Assembly: GCA_902578845.1 (NCBI GenBank)
Contig: CACHEM010000008.1
Coordinates: forward strand, 1-40,009
From: an uncultured Prochlorococcus sp.
GTDB lineage: Bacteria > Cyanobacteriota > Cyanobacteriia > PCC-6307 > Cyanobiaceae
Direction: 5' to 3'
Length of the DNA: 40,009 bases
Position 1 is the stretch's first letter. Every line of letters starts with the position of its first letter. The notes under the pieces are model-generated. The model did no database searches. It was not told where the DNA came from and worked only from the letters and a program-made list of their open reading frames with translations. The position numbers were made by a program, and so were the translations under genes. Positions 17,488 to 26,995 of this stretch are shown piece after piece.

Positions 17488-18711
17488 TTAAAGATCTCCT
17501 TTCTGCTTCATTGAATTAATTATTCTCGGCAATTCGATTCCTAAGGGATAATGATTTTTAAAGTTTAATTTGTTAACGATATCTGAAGGTAAATTAAAAC
17601 CTAATTTATTCAATACAAAGTTTCCAATTTTTGACCTATCAATTATCCCCAAAGGGATATCTGCAGCATTGAGAACCAATAAAAAACCTTCATTTGTTTC
17701 TTCAAGTCTTTCTATAGTTCTCCATAATTTATCGTTACAAGATACACTCTCAAAACTATCGATTGGTTTCTGAAAATCTCCAACAAATTTCCTTTCCCAT
17801 TTTTTTAAGGGAACAGTTTTTAAAATATTCTCATCAACAAAACCGGTCCATCTACCATTATTCGTAACAAAAAAATATTTGTCCGATGAATCCTTCTTAT
17901 TTTTTATTAATTTATTAAATTCTGAGAAATTTGAATCATATTCAATTTTCCTCAAAGGTTTTAGTTTAATCTCAAAAACTTTACTAAATTTAAGTATGTT
18001 TTCAATTTTAAAAAATTGACTTTCAGATTTTGAAGAATTAACTCCAAACAAGCCCAAAAAAGAAAGAATAAAACCAAAGTAAAAGTTAAATCTAAATAAA
18101 CAAACTATCCCAAAAAATAAAACAAAAAAAGATAATAATAAATTTAATTTATTGAGGAAATTTCTTCCTTTATTTTTACTCCCTGAGAAATGCCAAATAA
18201 TACTTTTTAATAAATTCCCCCCATCTAAAGAACCAATTGGAATCAAATTTAAGAAGCCTAAGAATAAATTAAATATACCTACTCTTGAAATTACATTAAC
18301 TGCTATTTCTTCTTGAGATGCACTGTTATTACTAATTAAAAGTAGGATAGATGCTGTAGCGAAACATAAAAGAGGTCTAACAATTGCAATTTTTATATTA
18401 CCTAAAGCAGTTTGACAATACTTATCTATTTGTAAAATTGCTCCTAAAAAATAAAAAGTAATTTTTTTTATTTTTACACCCTGATTAAGTGAAACAAAAG
18501 TATGAAAAACCTCATGAAAAATAATTGAAGATAATAAGAAAAAAGAAGTTAAAAATCCTATAATCCAAGCTTCTTTATTATTGTAGATATCGCCGGAAGA
18601 TAAATTGACCTGATTACTTATACTCCATGAGAATAAAAAGAGAATAACAAACCAATACGGATGAACTTTAAAGGGAATTCCCCATATTTTAAAAATTTGC
18701 CAACTTCTCAA
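17488..18711 (-). CDS. Membrane M50 (site-2-type) metalloprotease with CBS region
   Basis: The 407-aa protein is a polytopic membrane zinc protease of the site-2 family, which cuts transmembrane substrates such as anti-sigma factors. HEVFH (residues 66-70) is the HExxH zinc motif within a hydrophobic helix, and the second motif GSLDGGNLL has the third ligand D164. At least five hydrophobic segments lie between residues 18 and 225. The soluble C-terminal part (about 250-390) resembles paired CBS domains, including LLVLNAADIPLGIIDRSKI, which may sense adenine nucleotides. It is divergent from trpF, 40 bp apart. Target and role cannot be inferred from context. Confidence 0.85.
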   Translation of the reverse strand: MRSWQIFKIWGIPFKVHPYWFVILFLFSWSISNQVNLSSGDIYNNKEAWIIGFLTSFFLLSSIIFHEVFHTFVSLNQGVKIKKITFYFLGAILQIDKYCQTALGNIKIAIVRPLLCFATASILLLISNNSASQEEIAVNVISRVGIFNLFLGFLNLIPIGSLDGGNLLKSIIWHFSGSKNKGRNFLNKLNLLLSFFVLFFGIVCLFRFNFYFGFILSFLGLFGVNSSKSESQFFKIENILKFSKVFEIKLKPLRKIEYDSNFSEFNKLIKNKKDSSDKYFFVTNNGRWTGFVDENILKTVPLKKWERKFVGDFQKPIDSFESVSCNDKLWRTIERLEETNEGFLLVLNAADIPLGIIDRSKIGNFVLNKLGFNLPSDIVNKLNFKNHYPLGIELPRIINSMKQKGDL

Positions 18712-18751
18712 AAATAATCTCCGCTATATTTAGCAATAATATTAATCTTAC

Positions 18752-19423
18752 ATGCAGGATAATGATATGCCCAAGACTAAACCTTTAGTTAAAATTTGTG
18801 GACTAACTTCTGAAGAACAAGCTCTTCAAGTAGCAAAATTTGGAGCGAATGCTATCGGCATTATTTCCGTGGAGGAGTCACCAAGGTATATATCAGCTGA
18901 AATTAAGAAAAATATTTTTACAACCTTAGAAAGGTTGTATCCAAAAATCGAGAGGGTATCAGTTGTACAAAATTGCCCAATAGACTTAATTATTAAAAAT
19001 TTCTTAGGCAACCCAAGTGAAACTATCATTCAATTACATGGTGATGAAGATATTGATTATTGCAAAAAAATAAGGGAAAAAATTCCCAATATTGGCCTAT
19101 GGAAGGCTTTCAGAATAAAAACGGAAAAGGATATAGATAAAATAAAACCTTTTGAGGATTTTGTAGATGCGATATTACTTGATTCTTGGAATAAAGAAAC
19201 TTATGGAGGTTCAGGGAAAAAAATAAATTCTATTTATTTAAAGAATTTGCAATTTAGCAAACCATGGTGGTTGGCAGGCGGAATATCAATTGAATGGATT
19301 GATGAAATCCTCACTGACTTCAAACCAGATGGATTAGATATTTCTAGTAGTATTGAAATATCTCCAGGTTTAAAAGATATTAAAAAAGCAGAAGATCTTT
19401 TTAAGTTTCTAAAAAGGAATTAA
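18752..19423 (+). CDS. trpF: Phosphoribosylanthranilate isomerase
   Basis: TrpF catalyses the Amadori rearrangement of phosphoribosylanthranilate in tryptophan synthesis. The 223-aa (beta/alpha)8 protein has the opening VKICGLTSEEQA with the catalytic Cys, then QLHGDED and LLDSWN with the catalytic Asp, and the phosphate-binding WWLAGGIS and DGLDISSSIE near the C-terminus. The ATG at 18752 is used; a second ATG five codons later is possible. It stands apart from other trp genes. Its 3' end overlaps the convergent folE by 4 bp, so the two mRNAs would be antisense at their ends. Confidence 0.93.
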   Translation: MQDNDMPKTKPLVKICGLTSEEQALQVAKFGANAIGIISVEESPRYISAEIKKNIFTTLERLYPKIERVSVVQNCPIDLIIKNFLGNPSETIIQLHGDEDIDYCKKIREKIPNIGLWKAFRIKTEKDIDKIKPFEDFVDAILLDSWNKETYGGSGKKINSIYLKNLQFSKPWWLAGGISIEWIDEILTDFKPDGLDISSSIEISPGLKDIKKAEDLFKFLKRN

Positions 19424-20160
19424 TAATTATTAGTAGCGGACTGCTGTTTTACAAGCTCAAAAAATTCTTGTTTTAAACTTAAATCGTGTCTAAAATCTCC
19501 TCTAACTACAGAATTAATCATACTTGTATTTGGTTCTTTAACTCCCCTCCACTTCATACAATAATGTTGGGCCTTTACAATAATGCCTAAACCTTTAGGT
19601 TCGCAAAGTTTTTCAATTTCATCTGCAAGGATCATTACAGCCTCTTCCTGAATATGAGGTCTTGAAAAAACCCAATCAGCAACTCTAGCAAATTTTGAAA
19701 GTCCTATGACTTTATTTCCAGGTTTAATCCCAATCCAACACTCTCCTAGAATTGGAACAAGGTGATGTGAACACGCAGATCTGACCGAAATTGGACCAAC
19801 GGTATAAATTTCATCAAGATTTTTGTCATTAGGGAAACTTGTAACTTTAGGTTGTTCATGATATCTGCCTTTAAAAACTTCATTTAGATACATTTTTGAT
19901 ACTCTTTCAGCAGTTTCTTGAGTATTATGATCATTTTCAACATCTATTACGAGGGACTTTAGTAAGTCTTTAACTCTTGAAGCAACTTCTTTTTCTAAAA
20001 TTTCTAATTCACCAGGATTTATAAAATCAGAAATATTATCGTTAGCGCTAAATCTTGTCCCAGAATTCTTAATTCTGTCCCTTATAATTTCAGAAATTAG
20101 TTTATTAGTAATCTGGTCGTCAAAGTTTCTAATATTATCGTTGGGTAATGTAGAGGTCAT
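19420..20160 (-). CDS. folE: GTP cyclohydrolase I
   Basis: FolE converts GTP to 7,8-dihydroneopterin triphosphate for folate and pterin synthesis. The 246-aa protein has the core VGPISVRSACSHHLVPILGECWIG with zinc-ligand Cys and His and the later QHYCMKWRGVK with the third ligand. The segments KVIGLSKFARV and RPHIQEE also match. The N-terminal ~60 residues are variable and polar. It is the last gene of a minus-strand series after SDR, with a 153-bp spacer that suggests its own promoter. Confidence 0.95.
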   Translation of the reverse strand: MTSTLPNDNIRNFDDQITNKLISEIIRDRIKNSGTRFSANDNISDFINPGELEILEKEVASRVKDLLKSLVIDVENDHNTQETAERVSKMYLNEVFKGRYHEQPKVTSFPNDKNLDEIYTVGPISVRSACSHHLVPILGECWIGIKPGNKVIGLSKFARVADWVFSRPHIQEEAVMILADEIEKLCEPKGLGIIVKAQHYCMKWRGVKEPNTSMINSVVRGDFRHDLSLKQEFFELVKQQSATNNY

Positions 20161-20313
20161 AAAATTCTAAACAGAAAATTGTATGCAACTTAATTAACTG
20201 TATCTTCCAAAAGCTTAATTGCCCATATACTATATCACATTCAATTGTTCAATCGGGTTCAAATAGCACTAAAAAAAATCACTGTTTAAAGATTAAGCAG
20301 ATAAACAGCATTT

Positions 20314-21021
20314 CTAAAAGGCTCCGCCTGAAGGCATCAAAGTCAAATCTTCGATCAATTGTGATTCAGGTTTTTGAGCCATGTATAGAATAGTTTCTGA
20401 TACCTCTTTTGAGGAGAGCATAGAGGTTCTATCAAAATCAGAATTGATTGATTCGGAGTCCCAAAGAGGAGTATTTACTGAACCAAGAGTTATTGTGCAC
20501 GCTCTTATTGAATTAGATCTCTCCTCCTCCCTCAAGCATTTAGTAAACATAGCTAGTGCAGATTTTGAAACACAATAAGCTCCCCATTGGGGGAATGCAT
20601 TATAAGAGGCATGACTACTAACATTAATAACTAAACCACCATTTTTTCTCATTTGAGGAATTATTGAACTACAAATTTGAAAAACACTTGTGAGATTTAT
20701 TTGCATAGTTTGTTCCCATTGACCTAATTCCATTTCAACTAAAGAGCCATTAAATGCGCAACCGGCATTATTTATCAATACTGAAGGGCACCCATACTTC
20801 TCAATTGCCTCCTTAACACAATGATCTATTTCTAGAGGATTAGATAAATCACAATTTATTAGGTTAATTTTTGATTTAGTGGTCAACAGTTCGCTCTTTA
20901 GTTTCTCCATTAAATCCATATTTCTGGAGAGTAAAATTAAATCCCAGCCAGCATTGGCAAAAGTAATTGCGGTAGATCTACCAATACCTTTCGTAGCACC
21001 AGTTATAAAAGCTAGTTTCAA
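20314..21021 (-). CDS. Short-chain dehydrogenase/reductase
   Basis: A classical SDR of about 235 aa with the NAD(P) motif TGATKGIG near the N-terminus, NNAG in the middle, and the catalytic Ser-Tyr-Lys set in NVSSHASYNAFPQWGAYCVSK. The frame could start from a TTG at 21063, inside accA, but the TTG at 21021, 1 bp after the accA stop, gives the usual start just before the first strand (LKLAFITGAT), so I prefer it. It follows accA, AAR and ADO in the same direction, which hints at a role in lipid or aldehyde metabolism, for example a 3-oxoacyl or aldehyde reductase. The substrate is unknown. Confidence 0.85.
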   Translation of the reverse strand: MKLAFITGATKGIGRSTAITFANAGWDLILLSRNMDLMEKLKSELLTTKSKINLINCDLSNPLEIDHCVKEAIEKYGCPSVLINNAGCAFNGSLVEMELGQWEQTMQINLTSVFQICSSIIPQMRKNGGLVINVSSHASYNAFPQWGAYCVSKSALAMFTKCLREEERSNSIRACTITLGSVNTPLWDSESINSDFDRTSMLSSKEVSETILYMAQKPESQLIEDLTLMPSGGAF

Positions 21022-21022
21022 G

Positions 21023-22030
21023 TTATTCAGTTTTATGGGGGATTTCACTATAAATATCTTCAATATTATTTGCTTCGATAAACTTACCTAAAACCCTGAA
21101 CTTTTTGTATCTTTCCTCAATTAATTCGTCTTCAGGCATTTGCAGTAAAGCATTAAGGTGTTTCACTATAGCCTCTTTAAGTGTGTTACCAGCATCTAAA
21201 GGAGCCCAATTATTCCCACCAGAAGGTTCAGGTAATACCTCATCTATTATCCCTAATTTGAGTAAATCTTTACCGGTAATTTTAAGTGCTGATGCAGCTT
21301 CTGATGCCTTTGCAGCATCTCTCCACAAAATTGATGCACATGCTTCCGGACTAGCAACTGTATAAACACTGTGTTCAAACATTAGTAACCTATCGGCAAC
21401 ACCTATTCCAAGTGCGCCTCCTGAGCCTCCTTCTCCAATGACAGTAGCCACAATTGGAACTTTCAATCCAAACATCTCTCGAAGGTTTCTTGCAATCGCT
21501 TCACCTTGACCTTGTTCTTCAGCTTTTAAACCAGCATAAGCTCCAGGAGTATCAATAAATGTAAGGATTGGCAAAGAGAACCTATTTGCATGCTGCATTA
21601 ATCTTAGAGCTTTTCTGTAACCTCCTGGTTTTGCCATCCCAAAGTTTCTTACTACATTTTCTTTTGTGTCCCTTCCTTTCTGATGCCCTAACATCAACAC
21701 TGGTCTATTATTTATCGAACCTATCCCCCCAATTAGTGCCATATCATCACCACCATTTCTATCTCCATGTAATTCGATCCAGTCATCACAAAACATTTGA
21801 ACAAAGTCCAAAGTACTTGGTCTTTGAGGATGTCTAGCTACCTGAATCTTTTGGGCAGGGGTGAGAGATTTAAATATTTCTTCTCTTCTTCTAGCAGCTA
21901 AGGTTTCAAGCTGTAGAAGCTGTTGACTAACATCTACCTCTGAATCTCTAGCTAATTCTTTAATTTGCTCTATCTGCTTCTCAAGTTCAACAAGAGGCTT
22001 TTCAAAATCAAGGAGGTACCGTTTAGCCAT
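21023..22030 (-). CDS. accA: Acetyl-CoA carboxylase carboxyltransferase subunit alpha
   Basis: AccA is half of the carboxyltransferase that makes malonyl-CoA, the first committed step of fatty-acid synthesis. The 335-aa protein opens [20 protein letters not shown] and has [40 protein letters not shown] and [12 protein letters not shown] in order, all diagnostic of AccA. It starts 3 bp after the AAR stop codon. Sitting with AAR places fatty-acid supply and acyl-ACP reduction in one transcript, as in other cyanobacteria. Confidence 0.97.
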   Translation of the reverse strand: MAKRYLLDFEKPLVELEKQIEQIKELARDSEVDVSQQLLQLETLAARRREEIFKSLTPAQKIQVARHPQRPSTLDFVQMFCDDWIELHGDRNGGDDMALIGGIGSINNRPVLMLGHQKGRDTKENVVRNFGMAKPGGYRKALRLMQHANRFSLPILTFIDTPGAYAGLKAEEQGQGEAIARNLREMFGLKVPIVATVIGEGGSGGALGIGVADRLLMFEHSVYTVASPEACASILWRDAAKASEAASALKITGKDLLKLGIIDEVLPEPSGGNNWAPLDAGNTLKEAIVKHLNALLQMPEDELIEERYKKFRVLGKFIEANNIEDIYSEIPHKTE

Positions 22031-22033
22031 AAT

Positions 22034-23074
22034 TTAGACAGCTAATACTTTTGGCTGTTTATCAAGTCCAATGGCGGAAAAGCCATGTTTTAAAGAAGCT
22101 GCTCCAATAAATTCCATCTTTTCAAGGGAAATGTTATTTCTTCCCCAACTAAAGTTTGTATGACACTTTTCAAATTCTAAAATCATAGCTTCCGCAAAGC
22201 AAGCAAACATTTCTCGCTGAGGGTTTTGCATTTCCGCAAGTTCCATCATATTCCAACCAATATCATTGAAAAACTCTACTATACCTCCTTTTAACACATA
22301 AATATTTTCACCTTGAAATTTCTCATCAAGATTTTTAGGGTATCCACCGTCAATCATTAAACATGGTTTTTTTAAGTTATCAGTATCAATTTCAATAGTT
22401 TTAGGCATACTTGCAACCCACACAACAATATCCGCCTGAGGCAATGCCTCATCTAAACTTGTTATGGTGCCACCATCTAATTCTTTTTGTAACATTGCTA
22501 GTGGTTCTTGTTGTCTTGCTACCATAAGAAGTTCTGAAATCCCAGTTTTATTGATAAGCCACCTACAAACAGCACTACCAATATCACCTGTCGCACCAAT
22601 TACAGCAACAGTTGCTTTTTTAAGGTCTATCCCGATGCGAGGTGCATTCATTTCTAGTTGCTTACATATAACCCAGGCAGTATGAGTATTGCCAGTAGTA
22701 AACCTTTCCCACTCTAATGCTGTATTTCTTATTTGTTTATGTTGTAGAAGATTAAAATTCTCGAAAATAATAGAAGTAAATCCTCCTAAAGCGGTAATGT
22801 TAATGCCTTTTTTTTGAGCTAGTTCCATAGCATTTAGTACTTTTCTTCTGGCAGTTTTAAACCTGGAAAGCATTTCAGGAACAAAGCAAGAATCTATGTA
22901 GGAACCTTCAATAGATATACCAGTAGCACTCTTAACTTCTACATTCTCAACCAATTGAGGAGGAGCTGTACACCAAACATCTAGGTCACCATCTGCAATA
23001 TGATCAAAACCTAGTAACGAAGCTTTTCTTTTTGCATCTTCAAAACTAGTTGAGTGGCCTATTAACCCAAACAT
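22034..23074 (-). CDS. aar: Long-chain acyl-ACP reductase (AAR)
   Basis: AAR reduces fatty acyl-ACP to fatty aldehyde, the precursor of cyanobacterial alkanes. The 346-aa protein begins [19 protein letters not shown], the family start. It has the NADPH motif [11 protein letters not shown] (residues 158-168) and C292 in [11 protein letters not shown], which matches the catalytic cysteine of the Synechococcus enzyme (Cys294 there). IDGGYPKN and [11 protein letters not shown] also fit. It lies 108 bp after ADO and 3 bp before accA, the usual ADO-AAR-accA order. Confidence 0.96.
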   Translation of the reverse strand: MFGLIGHSTSFEDAKRKASLLGFDHIADGDLDVWCTAPPQLVENVEVKSATGISIEGSYIDSCFVPEMLSRFKTARRKVLNAMELAQKKGINITALGGFTSIIFENFNLLQHKQIRNTALEWERFTTGNTHTAWVICKQLEMNAPRIGIDLKKATVAVIGATGDIGSAVCRWLINKTGISELLMVARQQEPLAMLQKELDGGTITSLDEALPQADIVVWVASMPKTIEIDTDNLKKPCLMIDGGYPKNLDEKFQGENIYVLKGGIVEFFNDIGWNMMELAEMQNPQREMFACFAEAMILEFEKCHTNFSWGRNNISLEKMEFIGAASLKHGFSAIGLDKQPKVLAV

Positions 23075-23182
23075 TTAAAAATTTATTAATGATTTCTATA
23101 CAATGTTATGAAGAATAGCACAGAGGTAACTACTTAAAAAGAAAGATTAATTATTAAAAAGCTTTATTACGTAGAACTATTA

Positions 23183-23911
23183 TTAGACTATAGCTGCCAT
23201 GGCCATTCTTGCAATTTCTCTATTATCTAAACCTATTTCCATCAATGTATCTTGATAAGCAATCATAAATTCTTCCATTAACTCTTCTCTGTCCATAGCC
23301 AAAACTGATGCGTCTTCTGCTACTTCATCTAACATCTTTTTAATTAAGGGAAGGTTAACCTTATTGGCTTCCATTAATTCCTCTTTACAAGTAGATAAAT
23401 TCTCTTTAAGCCATTCTTGACCATAATTTAAATGAAGATATTCATCTTTAACCACTCCCTCTGTTATTTTTTTTGCAAAAGGATCAGCAACTCTTATATA
23501 GACGTTATAAGCAGAAATTGCAAATGATTCGATTAAGATAGCTTGTATTAAAAGACATGTAGTTAAATTTCCTTTTTCGAGAGCAACTTGAAAATTACCA
23601 TGTAATTTAGAGAAGAATTTTTTTGCAAATTCCATATCGGCTACTACACCTAAATTTCTGCCACATGCAGTAAAGCCTTTTTTATGCTTCATTTCCATTC
23701 TCGCCAATTTAGTTAACTCCTCTAACTCATTTGGAATTAAAGTTGCTATTGAAATGTAATTATCATGGGCCTCTTGCTCTCCCTCTATAACAATTGCATT
23801 TATTCTGCTGTATGCGTCTTTATAAGAATCTGTAGTGAAGTCTGGCAAATCTAAAGAAATCGAATTAGTCGATTGTTCAATAGTTTTTTTATTTGATTCT
23901 AGAGTTTGCAT
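23183..23911 (-). CDS. ado: Aldehyde-deformylating oxygenase (ADO)
   Basis: ADO turns fatty aldehydes into alkanes plus formate, using a ferritin-like di-iron site. The ATG at 23911 (MQTLESNKKT) gives 242 aa with the standard N-terminus; the frame is open nine codons further. The ligands E45, E73, H76, E128, E157 and H160 are all present in GEQEAHDN, MEMKHKKGF, IESFAIS and KDEYLHLNYG, with the numbering of the MIT9313 crystal enzyme. Pentadecane and heptadecane are the expected products of the pathway. It is followed by AAR. Confidence 0.97.
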   Translation of the reverse strand: MQTLESNKKTIEQSTNSISLDLPDFTTDSYKDAYSRINAIVIEGEQEAHDNYISIATLIPNELEELTKLARMEMKHKKGFTACGRNLGVVADMEFAKKFFSKLHGNFQVALEKGNLTTCLLIQAILIESFAISAYNVYIRVADPFAKKITEGVVKDEYLHLNYGQEWLKENLSTCKEELMEANKVNLPLIKKMLDEVAEDASVLAMDREELMEEFMIAYQDTLMEIGLDNREIARMAMAAIV

Positions 23912-24022
23912 GTCAGTAATCTTTAGCTTATTATGCATGAATATTACACGATTATAGAGAGTTTATTTAAAAATCATGAAATTAGTTTCAATTGTTAAGT
24001 CACATTTTTTACTTAAGCTTAT

Positions 24023-24817
24023 TCAAGAATTGTTTGGCCAATCTGATTGCATCAGATTCATAATTAATTTGAACCAATGATTAATCAATAATTCCTTTAA
24101 ATTTTTCCCTAAAGACTCATTTGCTCCTCTACTATCTCCTATAACACCAGATTTACTGAAGTCGTCAGTAAGCCAAGCAGTAGGCGCATTGCCCTCTAGA
24201 CTCCAACCTTCAGGGATCTCTACTTTATTCCCCTCATTTGGGCGTTCATCACCTACTAATTCTGGTTTCAAAGCCAGCATCAAACTTGTTTCAGCTAAAG
24301 AAGCATGAAGCCCATCCTGGATCTCAGTTTTTGTTAACAATTCACTCAATCCATTCACACCACTCCATAAGAAACAAGGGAAAACTGTCATCCCTGGTGC
24401 GACACTTCTTAGCTCTCTTGCAGCTGTATTCAATAGTGAAATTTGACCTCCATGTCCATTAATTAATATCAATCTTTTAAAACCCATTTCAGATAATTGA
24501 CCTCCGACTTCCTTGATCATCGAGGTTATTAAATTTGAGGAAAGTGAAATTGTCCCAGCAAATCCCTTATGCTCTGGAGAAAAACCAATATATTGGGTTG
24601 GAAGTTTTTTTAATGGAATATCGGCAGAGAATAATTTAAAAACTTCGCTAATAATTTCATCAACAAAAATACTGTCCGTAGCAAGAGGCAAATGCGGCCC
24701 ATGTTGCTCAACAGCACCGAATGGCCAAATCACTGTTGATCTGTTGTTTTTTGCAACACACTCAATTTCTTGCCAATTTAAATATTCAAATTTATTAGGT
24801 ATTGGTTTAAAGTTCAT
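24023..24817 (-). CDS. Creatininase-family amidohydrolase
   Basis: The family includes creatininase, MftE and archaeal/plant riboflavin-pathway formamide hydrolases that cleave cyclic or formyl amides with two metal ions. The 264-aa protein has WPFGAVEQHGPHLPLATDS (residues 31-49), which carries the metal-binding Glu, His and Asp, then FSPEHKGFAGTISLS and LINGHGGQISLLNTAARE, and an ETSLMLAL segment, all typical. The substrate cannot be read from sequence; creatinine itself is unlikely in this organism. It lies 111 bp upstream of ADO in the same direction, so it may share its transcript, and is divergent from the S1 gene. Confidence 0.85.
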   Translation of the reverse strand: MNFKPIPNKFEYLNWQEIECVAKNNRSTVIWPFGAVEQHGPHLPLATDSIFVDEIISEVFKLFSADIPLKKLPTQYIGFSPEHKGFAGTISLSSNLITSMIKEVGGQLSEMGFKRLILINGHGGQISLLNTAARELRSVAPGMTVFPCFLWSGVNGLSELLTKTEIQDGLHASLAETSLMLALKPELVGDERPNEGNKVEIPEGWSLEGNAPTAWLTDDFSKSGVIGDSRGANESLGKNLKELLINHWFKLIMNLMQSDWPNNS

Positions 24818-24883
24818 TAATTTTAATTTTGAGTACTAACATTTAGAGTATGTTAATAATTAATTATTCTTATTTTACCTACG

Positions 24884-26089
24884 ATGGGAGTCAGTAATAA
24901 AAATGCCCAAGATAATATCCAATCAAAGGGCAATAAAAAACCTCTTCAGGTTCTACACATAAGCAAGAGAGATCCTCAAAAAATAGATAATGAGCAAACT
25001 AATTCGCAAGAAGAAATTAAGAAAGAAGATATCGCAATCAAACCACAAATCATTAAAAATGATTCAGTAAAAAAAATTGAGGACAAAAAAGAAAACACCC
25101 AGGATTTTGATATTTCTCAACAAAATTTAACTCAACAAGACTTAAATCGACCCATTAATTTTTCTGAGCAAAACACAGATTTTCAATTAGAAAGAACAGT
25201 TGATGAATTTGATTTTGATGAAAGTGCTTTTTTGGAGGCTTTAAATGCAAATGAGCCAATTGGGGCTACAGGAGAAACAATTTCAGGTAAGGTTATAGCA
25301 ATCGAAAGTGATGGACTATATATTGACATTGGCGGAAAAGCACCTGGTTATATGCCTAAAAAAGAATGTGGTTTGGGTGTCATCACTAACTTTAAAGAAA
25401 AGTTTTCTATAGGCCTCGAAATGGAAGTTTTGATTATCAAAGAACAAAATGCTGATGGGATGGTAACAGTGAGCGCTCGGGCATTAATTCTCAGGCAAAG
25501 TTGGGAGAAAGTATCAAATTCCGCAAAAAATGGAGAATTAATTAACGTTTTAATTAATGGATTTAACAGAGGTGGGCTTACGTGTGATGTAGATGGATTA
25601 AGAGGATTCATTCCAAGATCCCAACTTGAAGATGGTCAAGATTATCAATCTTTTGTTGGCAAAACTCTAAAAGTGGCGTTTCTTGAAGTGAATCCAGAAT
25701 CAAGAAAATTAGTTCTCTCTGAAAAGAAAGCATCATTAGTCTCTAAACTTACAAGTTTAGAATTAGGTCAATTAATTGAAGGAGAAGTTTTAGCAGTAAA
25801 ACCATATGGCTTCTTTGTAGATTTAGGAGGAGCTAGTGGACTTCTTCATCAATCCTCACTAACAAATGGATCGATTCGTTCTTTAAGAGAAGTTTTTAGA
25901 GAAGGGGAAATGATAAAAGCTTTAATATCTGAAATAGACCTCGAAAAAGGTCGTATTGGTCTTAATACAGCACTCCTAGAAAACTCTGCGGGAGAATTAA
26001 TTATTGATAAGCAAAAAGTTATGCAAGAAGCCACAGATAGAGCACTAAAAACTAAAGCACTCTTCGATAAAAAAGAACAAGATAAATGA
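24884..26089 (+). CDS. S1-domain RNA-binding protein (ribosomal protein S1 paralogue)
   Basis: This 401-aa protein has three S1 (OB-fold) RNA-binding domains, near residues 131-198, 217-280 and 297-362, seen in GKVIAIESDGLYIDIGGKAPG, LINGFNRGGLTCDVDGLRGF and GEVLAVKPYGFFVDLGGASG (landmarks only). An N-terminal extension of about 110 polar residues rich in Gln, Asn, Lys and Glu is probably disordered and is unlike the main cyanobacterial S1, so this may be the second S1 gene (rps1b/nbp1-like). S1 proteins help mRNA binding by ribosomes, which may matter here as many genes lack Shine-Dalgarno sequences. Its stop overlaps the next gene's start in ATGA. Confidence 0.88.
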   Translation: MGVSNKNAQDNIQSKGNKKPLQVLHISKRDPQKIDNEQTNSQEEIKKEDIAIKPQIIKNDSVKKIEDKKENTQDFDISQQNLTQQDLNRPINFSEQNTDFQLERTVDEFDFDESAFLEALNANEPIGATGETISGKVIAIESDGLYIDIGGKAPGYMPKKECGLGVITNFKEKFSIGLEMEVLIIKEQNADGMVTVSARALILRQSWEKVSNSAKNGELINVLINGFNRGGLTCDVDGLRGFIPRSQLEDGQDYQSFVGKTLKVAFLEVNPESRKLVLSEKKASLVSKLTSLELGQLIEGEVLAVKPYGFFVDLGGASGLLHQSSLTNGSIRSLREVFREGEMIKALISEIDLEKGRIGLNTALLENSAGELIIDKQKVMQEATDRALKTKALFDKKEQDK

Positions 26090-26991
26090 ATATCAATAAA
26101 AAAATGGAGTCAAGTCTTAAATTAAAAATTTCAGATTGGGAATTAGACTTTTACTCAAGACCAATTATTGAATCAAATGGGAAAAAAAGATGGGAATTAA
26201 TTATTTGCTCTACAAGAAGTTATAAGGCAGAAGATGTTTTTCTTTGGAATAAAAAGTGCCCTGCTAATGAAGTTAATTCAGTATGGCTTACTAAGGCACT
26301 AAATGAAGCCATAAGTGAAGCGAAAAAACAAGGGTGGGAGAAACCTTCTATAGTTCGATTCTGGAGGTCGTCGATGAAATCAATCATCAAGAAATCTCTG
26401 GAGGCAGTCAGTATTGATGCTCTTGTAAGTAGGAGAACTTACGATTTATTCGATAGAATCGAATTTCTTGAAAAAGAGATTTATCCAAAGGAAAAAGGTT
26501 ATGTAAGAGGTGTATTAGCTCCTAATTTTACTTCTAAAATGGAAAACCCTCCTACACCTCTACCAGAAGCAGTAAGGGGTGATGCTTTAACTATCTCTGA
26601 AATATCAATTTGCGAATTAAAATCAGCAGAAAATTGGCCTATGGAGTTTGGAGATATTTTCCCAATTCAGCAAGATATAGATGATAATTACTTAGTCCCA
26701 GGATTAAGACTTTTTAGCAAAGATAGATCTTTGGCACTTTCTGCATGGTTTAGTTGTTTAGAACCTATTAAATTAGTCGTAAATAAGAATCAACTCATAC
26801 TTGAAGCTTCAGAAGATGATAAGTGGCTGGTAACTGATTTACCAGAAAAAGATGCAAACATTTTGAATACAAAGTTTTTAGAGAATAAAAAAAATTCTTT
26901 TGGCTATCAATTTATTTCCATACAGTCTACGCCGTATATCGAAAAATTTGCAGGATTCTGGATCTTAAGAGATATTGAATTAATTTCATAA
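26086..26991 (+). CDS. Tab2/Atab2-family RNA-binding protein
   Basis: Tab2 in Chlamydomonas and Atab2 in Arabidopsis are needed for translation of photosystem I (psaB) and other photosystem mRNAs; the cyanobacterial homologues are assumed to have a related role. The 301-aa protein begins KISDWELDFYSRPI and has the family marks KKRWELIIC, RFWRSSM, PPTPLPEAVRGDAL and the WxxSWF-like LALSAWFSCLEPI region, ending FAGFWILRDIEL. It starts in the stop codon of the S1 gene (ATGA); a second ATG at codon 7 is possible. Coupling to an S1-type RNA-binding protein supports a role in translation. Confidence 0.87.
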   Translation: MNINKKMESSLKLKISDWELDFYSRPIIESNGKKRWELIICSTRSYKAEDVFLWNKKCPANEVNSVWLTKALNEAISEAKKQGWEKPSIVRFWRSSMKSIIKKSLEAVSIDALVSRRTYDLFDRIEFLEKEIYPKEKGYVRGVLAPNFTSKMENPPTPLPEAVRGDALTISEISICELKSAENWPMEFGDIFPIQQDIDDNYLVPGLRLFSKDRSLALSAWFSCLEPIKLVVNKNQLILEASEDDKWLVTDLPEKDANILNTKFLENKKNSFGYQFISIQSTPYIEKFAGFWILRDIELIS

Positions 26992-26995
26992 ATTC

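Noticed and set aside
20240..20275. GGTTCAAAT sequence resembling a tRNA T-loop upstream of folE
   Set aside because: No acceptor, anticodon or D stems could be drawn around it, and the following bases do not close the T-stem.
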